This document shows positions 9,907 to 19,200 of a DNA stretch of 64,000 nucleotides, piece by piece; position 1 is the stretch's first letter, and every line of letters starts with the position of its first letter. The DNA lies in NCBI GenBank assembly GCA_026874595.1, contig JAPPUL010000076.1, forward strand, positions 808,001 through 872,000, written 5' to 3'. The position numbers were made by a program, and so were the translations under genes. Source of the DNA: Sipunculus nudus. Its lineage: Eukaryota; Annelida; Sipuncula; Golfingiida; Sipunculidae. The notes below the pieces were generated by a model. The model saw nothing but the letters and a program-made list of their open reading frames with translations, searched no databases and had not been told where the DNA came from.

Positions 9907-10188
9907 CTGAAGCTACGCACATTGTATAGTTTACTGTGGTGTAGTCTTCTTATGTAGCTAACCCTTATATATCACTTCCTGCTTTATTCTATAGGAAGTT
10001 AATAAGGCAAGTGCCTGATCTGGCTTTTAATTTCAATTAGACCTAACTTCAGGTAATAAATAACAAATTTCTTAATACAAATATATTACAGTTATCTTAG
10101 GACAATTGTTATCTAAAATATTAGAGTGATATTTATATAATGTTTATTTAGGTGTAGTGCTAAGAGTAGCAGCCAACTTGATATAGAT

Positions 10189-10403
10189 ATGTCTAAGTTG
10201 GAGAAGGTTATTTTTCTTAATAGGTAGAGCAATAATATTGGTCTTCAATATGGGTATTTTATTATAGTGATGGTAGAGGTGGCGAAAGGATAAAGAATGT
10301 TGTTCAAGTTTGGTATAAGAAGCCTATTGTAACGTAGACAGTGCCTTTAAAGAAGTTTTACAAAAGCGAAGAAGTATCACCAAGACTATTTTTAAAAGAC
10401 TAG
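10189..10403 (+). pseudogene. Degenerate coding remnant in gene-free region
   Basis: The 795-bp stretch between napD and the AlbA_2 gene holds no intact gene. Here ATG 10189 begins SKLEKVIFLNR, TAG, then SNNIGLQYGYF; a frame change near 10257 gives YYSDGRGGERIKNVVQVWYK, KPIVT, TAG, and TVPLKKFYKSEEVSPRLFLKD before the final TAG 10401-10403. IKNVVQVWYK is reminiscent of the surface-adhesin-E type family. Two stops and one frameshift mark an old pseudogene. The rest of the region (9907-10188, 10404-10701) shows nothing I can support. Confidence 0.35.
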
Positions 10404-10701
10404 CTTAGAATACTTTTTATTTACTTTATTAGAACAATTAATAATCATAATTATAAGTTTATTTTTATCTTGTAACTATTTATAAGGATTATAATCATTG
10501 TCATTCTTTTTATTATTTTTGCATTGCTTTTTGGATGGTAGTCTCCTTTCATTTAGGTAGTTATAGTACCTTGTCATTAGCGTATATGTTAATTTTGTCT
10601 AATCAGCTCCTAAGTTTTAAAATACTTGCTGATATGGGTTGCTAACAACTCATTTAATAGTATTATAGGAATAGCTAACATGTTATTCTTACCCAAATCT
10701 A

Positions 10702-11583
10702 TCATATAGAATAAAATTCGTTTAAATCAAATTCGTCTTCAATGCGGCCTTCAATCCGAGGATCTGAATAAGAAACTTTTATCTTAGGAAATCCTAATGA
10801 CTCGGGGCCATGAACCGGAGACTTGGACTTGGCCATATATTCGAATTCATACTTTCGGCTTTCCTTTGGAGACAGACCCTTAATACCCTCTTTAAGAGCA
10901 TCATACATTGTTTTATTAGGCCAGTTATTAGGCAATTCAAATTGTATATCTTTAGCAAAGACATTGCCAATATTCTCAATAACTACAGTAAATTCACGCG
11001 TATAACGCGAACGCGCTCCTTTCATAATAGTCTTTACATTAAGTTTTGGATAGTCGGCACGTCTGCTTCTTAGATCGCTAATTTCATAGTGGTCCATTGG
11101 GCTTGATTTAAAGTTATAGCGTTTATAATACTTATTATCAGATGCCTGGTGAGGAGTATTATAAGATTTAGGTATGTCAATCACATATAAAGACTTGCCA
11201 TTTCCGTTATCAATTTGGATAATTTCATAACTTATAGGAGGAGTTATATTACTACTAATTACGTTATCTAACCATTCTCTCATATTTAGCTTATTATCTA
11301 TACCCTCATCTATCTTTTCTGGCAGATGTTTTTTATCTTTATCTTTATTGCCATACTCTTTTACTCCGTATACAATCATTCCACCATCAGAATTAGCAAA
11401 TGCCGAAACGTCTTTAGCTATTTCCTTTTTAGATGCTTCCTTTGGCTTATTATTATTGTCAATTAGTGCCTGACTACTTTTATACTCTAAATGTAAGCTT
11501 TCTTGGACCTTGTTTCTAATAAGGCTTTCAATTTCATCTTTTGTTTTTGCTACTTTTCTTTCTGGCATGTTTGGGTTTGTCAT
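10702..11583 (-). CDS. AlbA_2 (Schlafen-type) domain protein
   Basis: 293 residues. The N-terminal half matches the AlbA_2 putative DNA-binding fold found in many transcriptional regulators and Schlafen-like proteins: ESLHLEYKSS, then KEIAKDVSAFANSDGGMIVYGV, then IDIPKSYNTPHQ and KYYKRYN. The usual ATP-binding C-terminal domain is replaced by about 120 residues with a beta-sandwich look (TREFTVVIENIGNVFAKDI). Substrate and role unknown; defence or regulation have been proposed for relatives. Monocistronic; its upstream side carries interspersed repeat copy B. Start ATG 11583 has an AGGAA-type ribosome site just upstream. Confidence 0.7.
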   Translation of the reverse strand: MTNPNMPERKVAKTKDEIESLIRNKVQESLHLEYKSSQALIDNNNKPKEASKKEIAKDVSAFANSDGGMIVYGVKEYGNKDKDKKHLPEKIDEGIDNKLNMREWLDNVISSNITPPISYEIIQIDNGNGKSLYVIDIPKSYNTPHQASDNKYYKRYNFKSSPMDHYEISDLRSRRADYPKLNVKTIMKGARSRYTREFTVVIENIGNVFAKDIQFELPNNWPNKTMYDALKEGIKGLSPKESRKYEFEYMAKSKSPVHGPESLGFPKIKVSYSDPRIEGRIEDEFDLNEFYSI

Positions 11584-11644
11584 TATATTCTTCCTTGTCG
11601 TTATCTATATTTTATTAATAAGCATATATCTAAAACTATTGTAT

Positions 11645-11783
11645 TAAAATAATAGTCATTCTTTTATAGTAAGTATAATTAGCTTATTAACTATTTAATA
11701 GGCTTTTGAAGAACTATAAGTTAAACTATAAGTTATAGAAAAATACTTGCCTAATTTCTTAAGTTTTTGTTAACTTAAGCTAA
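11645..11783 (+). repeat. Interspersed intergenic repeat family 1, copy B
   Basis: Matches 3804-3929 in the same orientation, with a 15-20 bp extra piece in the middle that repeats CTATAAGTTA. It lies between the 5' end of the AlbA_2 gene and the 3' end of a lipoprotein gene. Both copies are in the left, decayed third of the window. Confidence 0.75.
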
Positions 11784-11815
11784 TAATAAGCTAAGAAAGA
11801 CAAACCTTAATTTTC

Positions 11816-12298
11816 CTACTCTGTACTAAGATCTTTATACTCACCGACGGCATCGCAGCTCTTTTTCATTGCTGCCTTCGTTTGTTTGTCCTCAGCAGCA
11901 TTGCCAGATTTATATGCATAAGCTACTACCTCGCCTGTTGTACATGATGCCAAAACCTTTTTTTGACTACAGCTACGATTTGATTTAAACTTGCTTTCAG
12001 GTAGTTCCTTCTTGCGAATATCCCCTTCTCTTCCCCTATTGCTAGCTTCACTTTTATACCTTACTCTTGCGCTCTCCTCAAGAGCCTGACAAATGGTCTT
12101 TGTAACATTTTCAGTACAAGAAACAGTAATATCCTTTTTAGTAGGATTCCCTTTCTCATCAAGGCCTTTTCCTTCAATAGTACATGCTCCAACACTTAAA
12201 TTATCTGTCTTATCTCCCTTACAACTTATTAGAAAAAAGCTTAAAAATAAAGTTGTAATGGCTAAAAACAATCTCATTTGATAATCTCTTAGATTCAT
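11816..12298 (-). CDS. Small Cys-rich lipoprotein (paralogue of 23615-24055)
   Basis: A 160-residue secreted lipoprotein: signal MRLFLAITTLFLSFFLISC with Cys in the lipobox LISC, then six to seven further cysteines in the pattern CTIEGKG...CTEN...CQALE...RSCSQKK.LASCTTGE. The same pattern recurs in the gene at 23615-24055 (RANSSCSKTNLLASC), so the two are paralogues. The open frame extends to 12337, into the upstream gene, but ATG 12298 has GAGG eight bases before it and is the likely start; ATG 12277 would leave only the signal. Function unknown. Confidence 0.75.
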   Translation of the reverse strand: MNLRDYQMRLFLAITTLFLSFFLISCKGDKTDNLSVGACTIEGKGLDEKGNPTKKDITVSCTENVTKTICQALEESARVRYKSEASNRGREGDIRKKELPESKFKSNRSCSQKKVLASCTTGEVVAYAYKSGNAAEDKQTKAAMKKSCDAVGEYKDLSTE

Positions 12299-12320
12299 AA
12301 TTAAATACCTCACTATATCG

Positions 12321-12920
12321 TTAAAAGCTAAAAACAATGCTACTCCCTGTTATCAATGCAGGGGTAAAGCTAAGGTCTTTTGCATGAAATCCAACGTCTA
12401 AAGATATTCCAGCTGATTTTGTTAACATAGTAATTATTCCAACACTGGCTCCCCAGGAGGCAAAGACTCTCTTAAAAATAGTCCCCTTTTTATATCTATC
12501 GTGAGTAAGCCCAACTCCCGCCTTCACACTAAGCGTAGGGGTTACTATAGGTGTTCCAAATAAGTTATAACCATATAGGGTCATTAGAAAGTGATAAGTA
12601 TTTGAGTCTGTATTTAGTCCAAGTCCTGCTCCTATTGAAAAGTTATCTAATACAAGGTAGGAAAAGAAGGCTTCAAGCCCAATGGCATAGTCAGGGAGAT
12701 AATAAAGATTTCCTATAGCTCCTACAACCATCTTCCCTTGTTTAAAAGGAGTTTCACTTGTTGCCTTTTGCGATTCTAATTTTGCCTCTTTGGAGTGTAA
12801 TTTTGCCTCTTTGGAGTGTAATGTTGAATGCGTTAATATAACAACAATAAATATTAAACTAAATTTTATTACATACTTCTTTATTAAGTTTATGTTTTTA
12901 TAATCTTTTAATCTTTGCAT
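12321..12920 (-). CDS. Predicted outer-membrane beta-barrel-like protein
   Basis: 199 residues with a hydrophobic N-terminal signal (FSLIFIVVILTHS), then a short linker in which HSKEAKL occurs twice through a 21-bp tandem duplication (12781-12822). The rest alternates Gly-rich amphipathic strands (FSIGAGLGLNT, LSVKAGVGLTHDR, GASVGIITML) and ends with Phe, as many barrels do. No family recognised. AGGAGG precedes the ATG. It stands between the FAD oxidoreductase gene upstream (30 bp) and the lipoprotein gene downstream (22 bp), so the genes from 15800 down to 11816 may be one transcript. Confidence 0.55.
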   Translation of the reverse strand: MQRLKDYKNINLIKKYVIKFSLIFIVVILTHSTLHSKEAKLHSKEAKLESQKATSETPFKQGKMVVGAIGNLYYLPDYAIGLEAFFSYLVLDNFSIGAGLGLNTDSNTYHFLMTLYGYNLFGTPIVTPTLSVKAGVGLTHDRYKKGTIFKRVFASWGASVGIITMLTKSAGISLDVGFHAKDLSFTPALITGSSIVFSF

Positions 12921-12949
12921 TTTTGTTTCCTCCTATAGTTATCCCTTAG

Positions 12950-14659
12950 TTATCCCTTCTTATAAGGTCTTTTTTCTATAATATTGTTTTGTATCTTTTT
13001 TTTAGTTGAAGTAAAATAGGTTAGTTGTATTAGCAGAAAAAGTGCTAGCTTTGAAAACCATCTGTTAAAAGCTCCTGCAAAAGAGCCTGCAAATATCCCG
13101 CCAAGCATTGAAGGGGCAACACCTACAGAAAAAATGTCAGAACCCGATATATATAGATTCTTAATCTTTGTATATACCCTATTTAAATATTTAGCTTTAT
13201 AACGCTTAGGAACAACAGGTATCCCATAACACATACCCTTAGCTCTGCTTAGAAAATATTCATTGGATAAAGGCGTTGATACCTCTTTATAATCCACTAA
13301 GGCTTTAAAGCCTGGAATGTTCTTTTCTACCAAATTAAGAAGTTTCTCTGTTACCTTTTCTTTAAACGCTATATATTCATCACCTCTTTTTTTCCAATCA
13401 GTACCATGCCACTTTTTATATTGGTCATAATTAATATTACAAACCGCCATTATCTCAGCTGTATGACTTTTTGAGCCACTGTCTTTTAATGAAGGGAAAC
13501 TAAGAAATGCTCCTATCTCATCATCATCATTAAACAAATTATTATTAGAGTTTTTTACATGATCAAAGCTTGGGTGAAACCAATAATTCTCCCCTTTTAT
13601 ACCAAGACTCTCAGGACTTTCTTTAAGGCCAACATAAAGTGTAAGAAAACTATGACCTGTTACAAACTCCTCAATCTCAGGATGAATAGCCTCTTTTAAA
13701 AGAACTCTAAAAGTATTATAGGCTCCCACATTTGAAATAATCTTTTTGGCATAAATAACCTTCTCATCCTTAGAACGCACATTTTCTACCTTAACTCCTA
13801 TGGCTTTGCCGTTTTTTACAATAATCTCTTTAACTTCATGATTAGTAAGGCACTTGCCTCCATGCTTTTCTATAGTCGGTATAATACTATTTGCAAGAGC
13901 TGATCCCCCTCCAGAAGGATAATAGCCTCCATTATAATAATGAAAAAAAATAAGACTATGCGCTCCAAGCATAGCTTTATCAGCTGGAACACCATAATCA
14001 GGCCATAAAGAAGTTAAAACCGCTTTTAGCTTTTCATCTTTAAAGCGCATATCCAGATATTCTTTTACCGTTGAGTAACATTGTTTTCTAAGACCAAATA
14101 GAAAACCAAGAGTGTTGAATATCGTAAAGGGGAGTTTAAGCATTAGAGGCATATGTCGTTCTGTTATTAAGGACGTTAAATAAAATCGTGTCAATCTAAT
14201 TGTTCTAAAATGCTTAATGATTGCACTTTTCTCTTTTGGGAAAGCTTTAATTAAATCTTCTTTATATTCTCTTTCATTTGAAGGAGCGTTGAACTTGAAA
14301 TCAGGATAAACGTAGTGGTCAAAGTGATAAGGCATTTTATGCCACTTAAGTCTACCCTCTGTAATATAGTAAAATGCCCTCCCAATTAATCCAAGTTGGG
14401 CAATCTCCCCCACGTAATGTATTCCTACATCAAAGCTATATTTTCCCTTTCTCTTAAACTCATGCGTTTGCCCACCTAAGGTCCAATGTTTTTCTAGAAT
14501 AAGAACTTTTTTCTTTCTAAAAAACTTTGATAAAACAGCTCCAGCTGTAAGTCCTCCTATCCCTGAGCCAATTATAATGGCATCATAGGGTTCTTTTGAA
14601 TTTTCATTTAAATCTATTTCCTTTTTTACTTGCTCTTCTTTTCTTACTTGCTCTTCCAT
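12950..14659 (-). CDS. CrtI/retinol-saturase-like FAD oxidoreductase
   Basis: 569 residues. After a charged EEQVRKEEQVKKE leader comes the FAD-binding GxGxxG motif (IIGSGIGGLTAGAVLSKF) and LEKHWTLGGQTHEF, both typical of the phytoene desaturase, carotenoid isomerase and all-trans-retinol 13,14-reductase family. The C-terminal FAD motif LYISGSDIFSVGVAPSMLGG is present. One hydrophobic segment near the C-terminus (LALFLLIQLTYF) may anchor it. Substrate is unknown; no other carotenoid genes are in the window, and in this family lipid or quinone-like isoprenoids are alternatives. Ribosome site AAGGAG. Co-directional with the TetR gene 33 bp upstream. Confidence 0.8.
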   Translation of the reverse strand: MEEQVRKEEQVKKEIDLNENSKEPYDAIIIGSGIGGLTAGAVLSKFFRKKKVLILEKHWTLGGQTHEFKRKGKYSFDVGIHYVGEIAQLGLIGRAFYYITEGRLKWHKMPYHFDHYVYPDFKFNAPSNEREYKEDLIKAFPKEKSAIIKHFRTIRLTRFYLTSLITERHMPLMLKLPFTIFNTLGFLFGLRKQCYSTVKEYLDMRFKDEKLKAVLTSLWPDYGVPADKAMLGAHSLIFFHYYNGGYYPSGGGSALANSIIPTIEKHGGKCLTNHEVKEIIVKNGKAIGVKVENVRSKDEKVIYAKKIISNVGAYNTFRVLLKEAIHPEIEEFVTGHSFLTLYVGLKESPESLGIKGENYWFHPSFDHVKNSNNNLFNDDDEIGAFLSFPSLKDSGSKSHTAEIMAVCNINYDQYKKWHGTDWKKRGDEYIAFKEKVTEKLLNLVEKNIPGFKALVDYKEVSTPLSNEYFLSRAKGMCYGIPVVPKRYKAKYLNRVYTKIKNLYISGSDIFSVGVAPSMLGGIFAGSFAGAFNRWFSKLALFLLIQLTYFTSTKKKIQNNIIEKRPYKKG

Positions 14660-14692
14660 TATAATCTCCTTAAATATAAATTTAAGTCCAAC

Positions 14693-15268
14693 TTATCTTA
14701 CAATTCTAAAATAAGCACTCATTAACTCTTTAATAGCAGTATCACTATAAGCTTTAAATGCGTCTTCTACAACCGCAAAATAAGTTAAAAGACCTTCAAT
14801 AGATCCATATATTATTAATGGCACAATATCTATATTTAGGTCTTTTCTATATATTGTTTCTTTTATGCCATAATTTAGTATGTCAGCAATTATGGTAATA
14901 ATATCTACTCTAACATCCATAATCCCACTTTGAAGATTATCTTGTATAGAAACAACCTTGACTAAAAAAACCTTAAGTAAAGCATTATTATCCTCAAAAA
15001 CACTTATTATATGCTTTACAAGAACTTGCATTTGCTCATCCGGATTTTTTAGCAACGCTATTTCTTTCTTAATCTCAGGTACAATATTATCCCAGAGCCT
15101 CTTGAAAATTTGTACTAGTAAATCAGCTTTATTTTCAAAATGGCGATATATTGTACCTTCACTTATTCCTGCTTCCTTTGCTATGAGCTTTGTCGTAGCC
15201 CTGTCAAAACCATATTCCCCAAAAACATTAATGGCTTTTTGTAAGATAATTTCTTTTTTATTATTCAT
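14693..15268 (-). CDS. TetR/AcrR-family regulator
   Basis: 191 residues. The N-terminal HTH is clear: AINVFGEYGFDRATTKLIAK, then EAGISEGTIYRHFENKADLL, the textbook TetR signature. The C-terminal ligand domain is divergent as usual. It sits between a DUF2141 gene and the FAD oxidoreductase gene in one direction, so it probably controls its own operon. A palindrome upstream of the first gene (15815-15832) is the best operator candidate. Ligand unknown. Confidence 0.9.
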   Translation of the reverse strand: MNNKKEIILQKAINVFGEYGFDRATTKLIAKEAGISEGTIYRHFENKADLLVQIFKRLWDNIVPEIKKEIALLKNPDEQMQVLVKHIISVFEDNNALLKVFLVKVVSIQDNLQSGIMDVRVDIITIIADILNYGIKETIYRKDLNIDIVPLIIYGSIEGLLTYFAVVEDAFKAYSDTAIKELMSAYFRIVR

Positions 15269-15302
15269 AATCTATTCTAACATAAAAAATGGTATACTTT
15301 GT

Positions 15303-15800
15303 TTAATAATCTACATCATCTTTATCATCTGCATCATCTTCTCTGTTTAATAAAGATATTTTAACATCAATATCTTTATTTACTTTAAACTTGCATTCGT
15401 CAAAATTAGGTCCTCTAAAAAGAGGCTTGTAACTTGCAAAAAAACCATAAGGTTCTTTTGGGCCAAAGATACCCTTATTAAGTTTTCCATCATCATTTAT
15501 GTCTTCAAAAACCTTAATCCCATAAACCCCTTCAGGCACTACAAACTCAAAAGAAGCACTCTTCTTTGAGATTTGATTTGCATCTATCTTAAGCCTACTT
15601 ACTGTATCTTCCTCATCCCAATTACTTTTGTCTTTTAACGCAATGTAAAGGCTATGTTTTCCTGTTAAGCCATGAACCACCCCGCTAATCTTATATTCTT
15701 TTTTAGCATCCATACTTTCTGCTCCTAGAAAAGTGAATACAATAGCTAATGCTATAATAAAATTTGTTTTCATCATTTTAACCTCTTTTTTAACATTCAT
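15303..15800 (-). CDS. Secreted DUF2141-family protein
   Basis: 165 residues with a signal peptide (NFIIALAIVFTFLGAESMDA) and a beta-sandwich domain matching DUF2141: VVHGLTGKHSLYIALKD, VPEGVYGIKVFEDINDDGKL, and FGPKEPYGF. The family is exported and often found beside carotenoid or lipid-modifying genes; no biochemical role is known. The C-terminus is acidic (DDADDKDDVD). First gene of the TetR-linked operon; GGAG stands ahead of ATG 15800, and a promoter with palindrome is just upstream. Confidence 0.8.
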   Translation of the reverse strand: MNVKKEVKMMKTNFIIALAIVFTFLGAESMDAKKEYKISGVVHGLTGKHSLYIALKDKSNWDEEDTVSRLKIDANQISKKSASFEFVVPEGVYGIKVFEDINDDGKLNKGIFGPKEPYGFFASYKPLFRGPNFDECKFKVNKDIDVKISLLNREDDADDKDDVDY

Positions 15801-15814
15801 TGTCCATCTCCAAA

Positions 15815-15867
15815 TAAGTGATTACTCACTTGGTTTAAGTAATGTATAAAATGTTAACATAAGTCAA
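15815..15867 (-). promoter_or_regulatory. Promoter with TetR operator candidate
   Basis: On the minus strand TTGACT (15862-15867) and TACATT (15841-15846, spacing 15) could serve as -35 and -10. Right at the expected start site lies the palindrome AAGTGA-N4-TCACTT (15816-15831). Its position over the start site, in front of an operon encoding a TetR regulator, suggests autoregulation. The element is short and untested; spacing of the -10/-35 is below optimum. Confidence 0.5.
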
Positions 15868-15949
15868 GAGTTTTTTTATCTTTTTTCTAATAGTTATTAG
15901 GTATATTTTATTTTGATATCCTTAGAAGCCTGTTTAGTAAATGTATAGG

Positions 15950-16190
15950 CCAAATGAAGTGTTTAAGAAAATATTTATAAAAAGTAATTATATAAAATGT
16001 ATTGTCCCGGTTTTAAGAATTTAAAAAGGATTTAAATAAGAGAAATAAGTAAGTAATCAATTACCTATTTGCTATGAATATTCTATTTGTTAGGAACTGC
16101 TTTAATATTTTAGATAAATAGTATTTTATGGCTAATAAGGTGCTCTAAGGGAGAATAGATAATAATACATAACATTAAGCGTTATTTATC
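15950..16190 (+). repeat. Interspersed intergenic repeat family 2, copy 1
   Basis: About 240 bp of non-coding DNA downstream of the GDH gene. Its first half matches 23375-23575 (shared GTAAGTAATCAATT and TTTGCTAT..ATA.TCTAT), its second half matches 21315-21418 (shared 21-mer TAATATTTTAGATAAATAGTA at 16103-16123, then GATAATAATACAT). It appears to be a composite element. No ORF on either strand. Confidence 0.7.
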
Positions 16191-16251
16191 TTCATTGCGA
16201 AGAAGTAGTCTAAGGGTTTGTTATTTGGCTTTTGGTAAGGGCTAAGAACTA

Positions 16252-19200
16252 CTAGTTAACTATATTCCATAAGTATTTTAATATTACTGATATAGGGTGT
16301 AAATTAATATTGCTATTTCCTTCTTTTAAGCGGACTACCCAATTACTATAGTAACTAAATGGTGCTTTTTTTGTCTTAAAATACTCTTCTATATCTCCTT
16401 TATGATCACGTTGTATCTTTTTGGCTAAAAAGTATCTAATAAACTGTAGCTGTATATTTAAATAGTTATATGTTACTTGATCCCATATAGTTGATAGTGG
16501 TATTTGTTCAAGATGTGCTTGTATAATGTCCATAGATAATAGATTATCTATTTCTGTCAGCAGGAGGTGGCAGTCCATAAGACTATAATTAAACTTTTTT
16601 GAGAGAGGAAGATATAAAAAGACACTGTTTAATCTTTTTAATGTCAATATCTTATTTTCAAGTTCAGTTGGTATATCTGATTCTTTTTTATTTATCTCTT
16701 GAATAGAGGGCTGTACATTTGTATTAATTGACTCATTAAGTTTTTTGGCAAAGTGCCATATATCTTCTTTGAGTTTTGCTACTTCTTCATTGTCTGGTAC
16801 AATACATTGTTTAAAGGCAAGGTTCCAGCCAAGGATATTTTTGATTAGTTTTTCTATTATAGCTAATATTTGGTATTGCTTTCTAGCAGGGATTTGACGG
16901 GAGAGTGAGTGTATTTCCCGTCGCATAGCCGGTATATCCAGTATATCTTCTACCACAAGGTAGGCTCCGGCGATGTTCGGGTATGAGTTTGCAGTATCTT
17001 GTTTTAATTCATAAAAGAGCGTTGAGCCGGCTGAGTTTATAATATGATTTGTAATGGTAGTTGTAATGATTTCTCTTTTTAGCTGATGTTTTAGTATTTC
17101 ATTACTAAATGAGGCATAGACTTTATCGGGGAAATAAGATATAATATATTGTTCACAGTAAGATATATCGGGTATATTTGATGCTAAGATATTCTGATAA
17201 GCTCTCATTTTTTCATAAGCCATAATGATTGCAAGTTGTGGTCTTAGAATACCTTTACCCTCAGAGCTATAACTTATTATTTCCTTATCGGTGGGTATAA
17301 ATTCTCTTTTTAGATCTATTTCATTTTCGTATATTAGGTTTCTTATGAGTTCCCTATATGGGGTTATATTATTTTTAGATTTGATGTGATCCATAGATAT
17401 AGCAAGGCTTTGTAGATAATTGTCTTTGACAATCATATGATTTAAGTCTATGGTTAGGCTTGATAGGAACTGATTACGTTCTTTTAAATCTTTAACTTGC
17501 CCACTATTTATTAGATGTGAAAAAAGTATTTTAAGATTGACTTCATGGTCGGACATATCAACACCAGCTGAGTTATCTATGGCATCAGTATTGATTCTGC
17601 CACCATTAAGAGCATACTCAACCCGCGCAAGTTGTGTAAATCCTAGATTACCTCCTTCCCCTACTACCTTTACTCTTAATTCGGAGGCATTAATTCTAAG
17701 GGGGTCGTTAGTTTTATCGCTGACCTGTTCATTGGTTTCAGTTGATGCTTTAACATAAGTTCCGATACCGCCATTCCATAATAGTTCAACGTCCATTTTC
17801 AATATTAGTTTAATTAACTGTTCACTACTAACTTTGTTTTTATTAGTGCCTAAAAGCGTTTTAATTTCTTTAGATATGGATATAGACTTTTCATTTCGTT
17901 TGAAGACAGCGCCACCTTTTGATATTATACTTGTATTGTAATCTAGCCATGATGATTTTGGCAGGTTAAAAAGCCGTTTTCGTTCATTATATGACTCTTT
18001 AGCATTAGGATTTGGATCAATAAATATATGTGTATGATTAAATGCTGCTTTTAGCAATATCTGCTTAGAAAGTAACATCCCGTTACCAAAAACGTCACCT
18101 GACATATCACCAATACCCACAACACTAAATTCTTCTTCTTGGACATCTTTATTCATTTCTCTAAAGTGTCGCCTAACGCATTCCCATGCCCCTTTAGCAG
18201 TAATACCTTCTTTTTTATGGTCATACCCATAAGAGCCACCGCTTGCAAAGGCGTCTCCAAGCCAGTACTTATATTTATAAGAGACCTCATTAGCTGCATC
18301 AGATAAAGAAGCGGTACCCTTATCTGCTGCAACGACTAAATATGGATCTTCTTCATCATAGCATATAACTTTTTTAGGATGAACAATCTTATTATTTATT
18401 ATGTTATCTGTTATATCTAGTATAGCGGATATAAATCGCTTATACTGTTCTTTTATAAAGGTTTGATCTTTATTGTCTTTAGTACTTTTAATAACGAAGC
18501 CCCCTTTAGAGCCTACTGGTACTATAACAGAATTTTTGATCATTTGAGTTTTCATTAATGCAAGTATTTCTGTACGATAATCATCATTACGATCACTCCA
18601 TCGTATCCCCCCACGGGCTATCTTACCACCACGTAAGTGTATACCTTCCATTATATTGCTGTATACAAATATTTCATACATAGGTTTTGGATATGGCATA
18701 TTATGTACTTTTTGACTATCAATTTTTATAGATATTATAAAGTCTTTTGCTATTTCTTTGGAGTAGTAATTAGTTCTTAAGGTAGAGTCAATTATATTGT
18801 AGAAGGACTTTAATATTCGGTCTTCGTTTATATCTGTAACTTTTTTTAATTCTTCAAGTATTTGCTCTTGTATGTCTTTAAGCACATTCGTTTTATCTGA
18901 TTTATGCTTTGGATTAAATTTAAGGTCAAAGAAGCTAAACATCTTTTTTATCATATTTGCATATTTTAATATAGCTTCGGCTACGGTTTTACGGGTAAAT
19001 ATTCTTTCTAGTTGGAAGTAATAGTTATAGTATGTTCTAATTAGGTTTATTTGTTTATAATTTAGTCCTGTTTTGGTTATTAAAGCGTTTAAGATACCGT
19101 TTTCTAAGTCATTATCCATAACTTTTATTAGAGCTTCTTTTAATACGGTATCACTTATTTTTGAATCTACTATCATTCCGTTTGAGTCTGTTATACTAAA

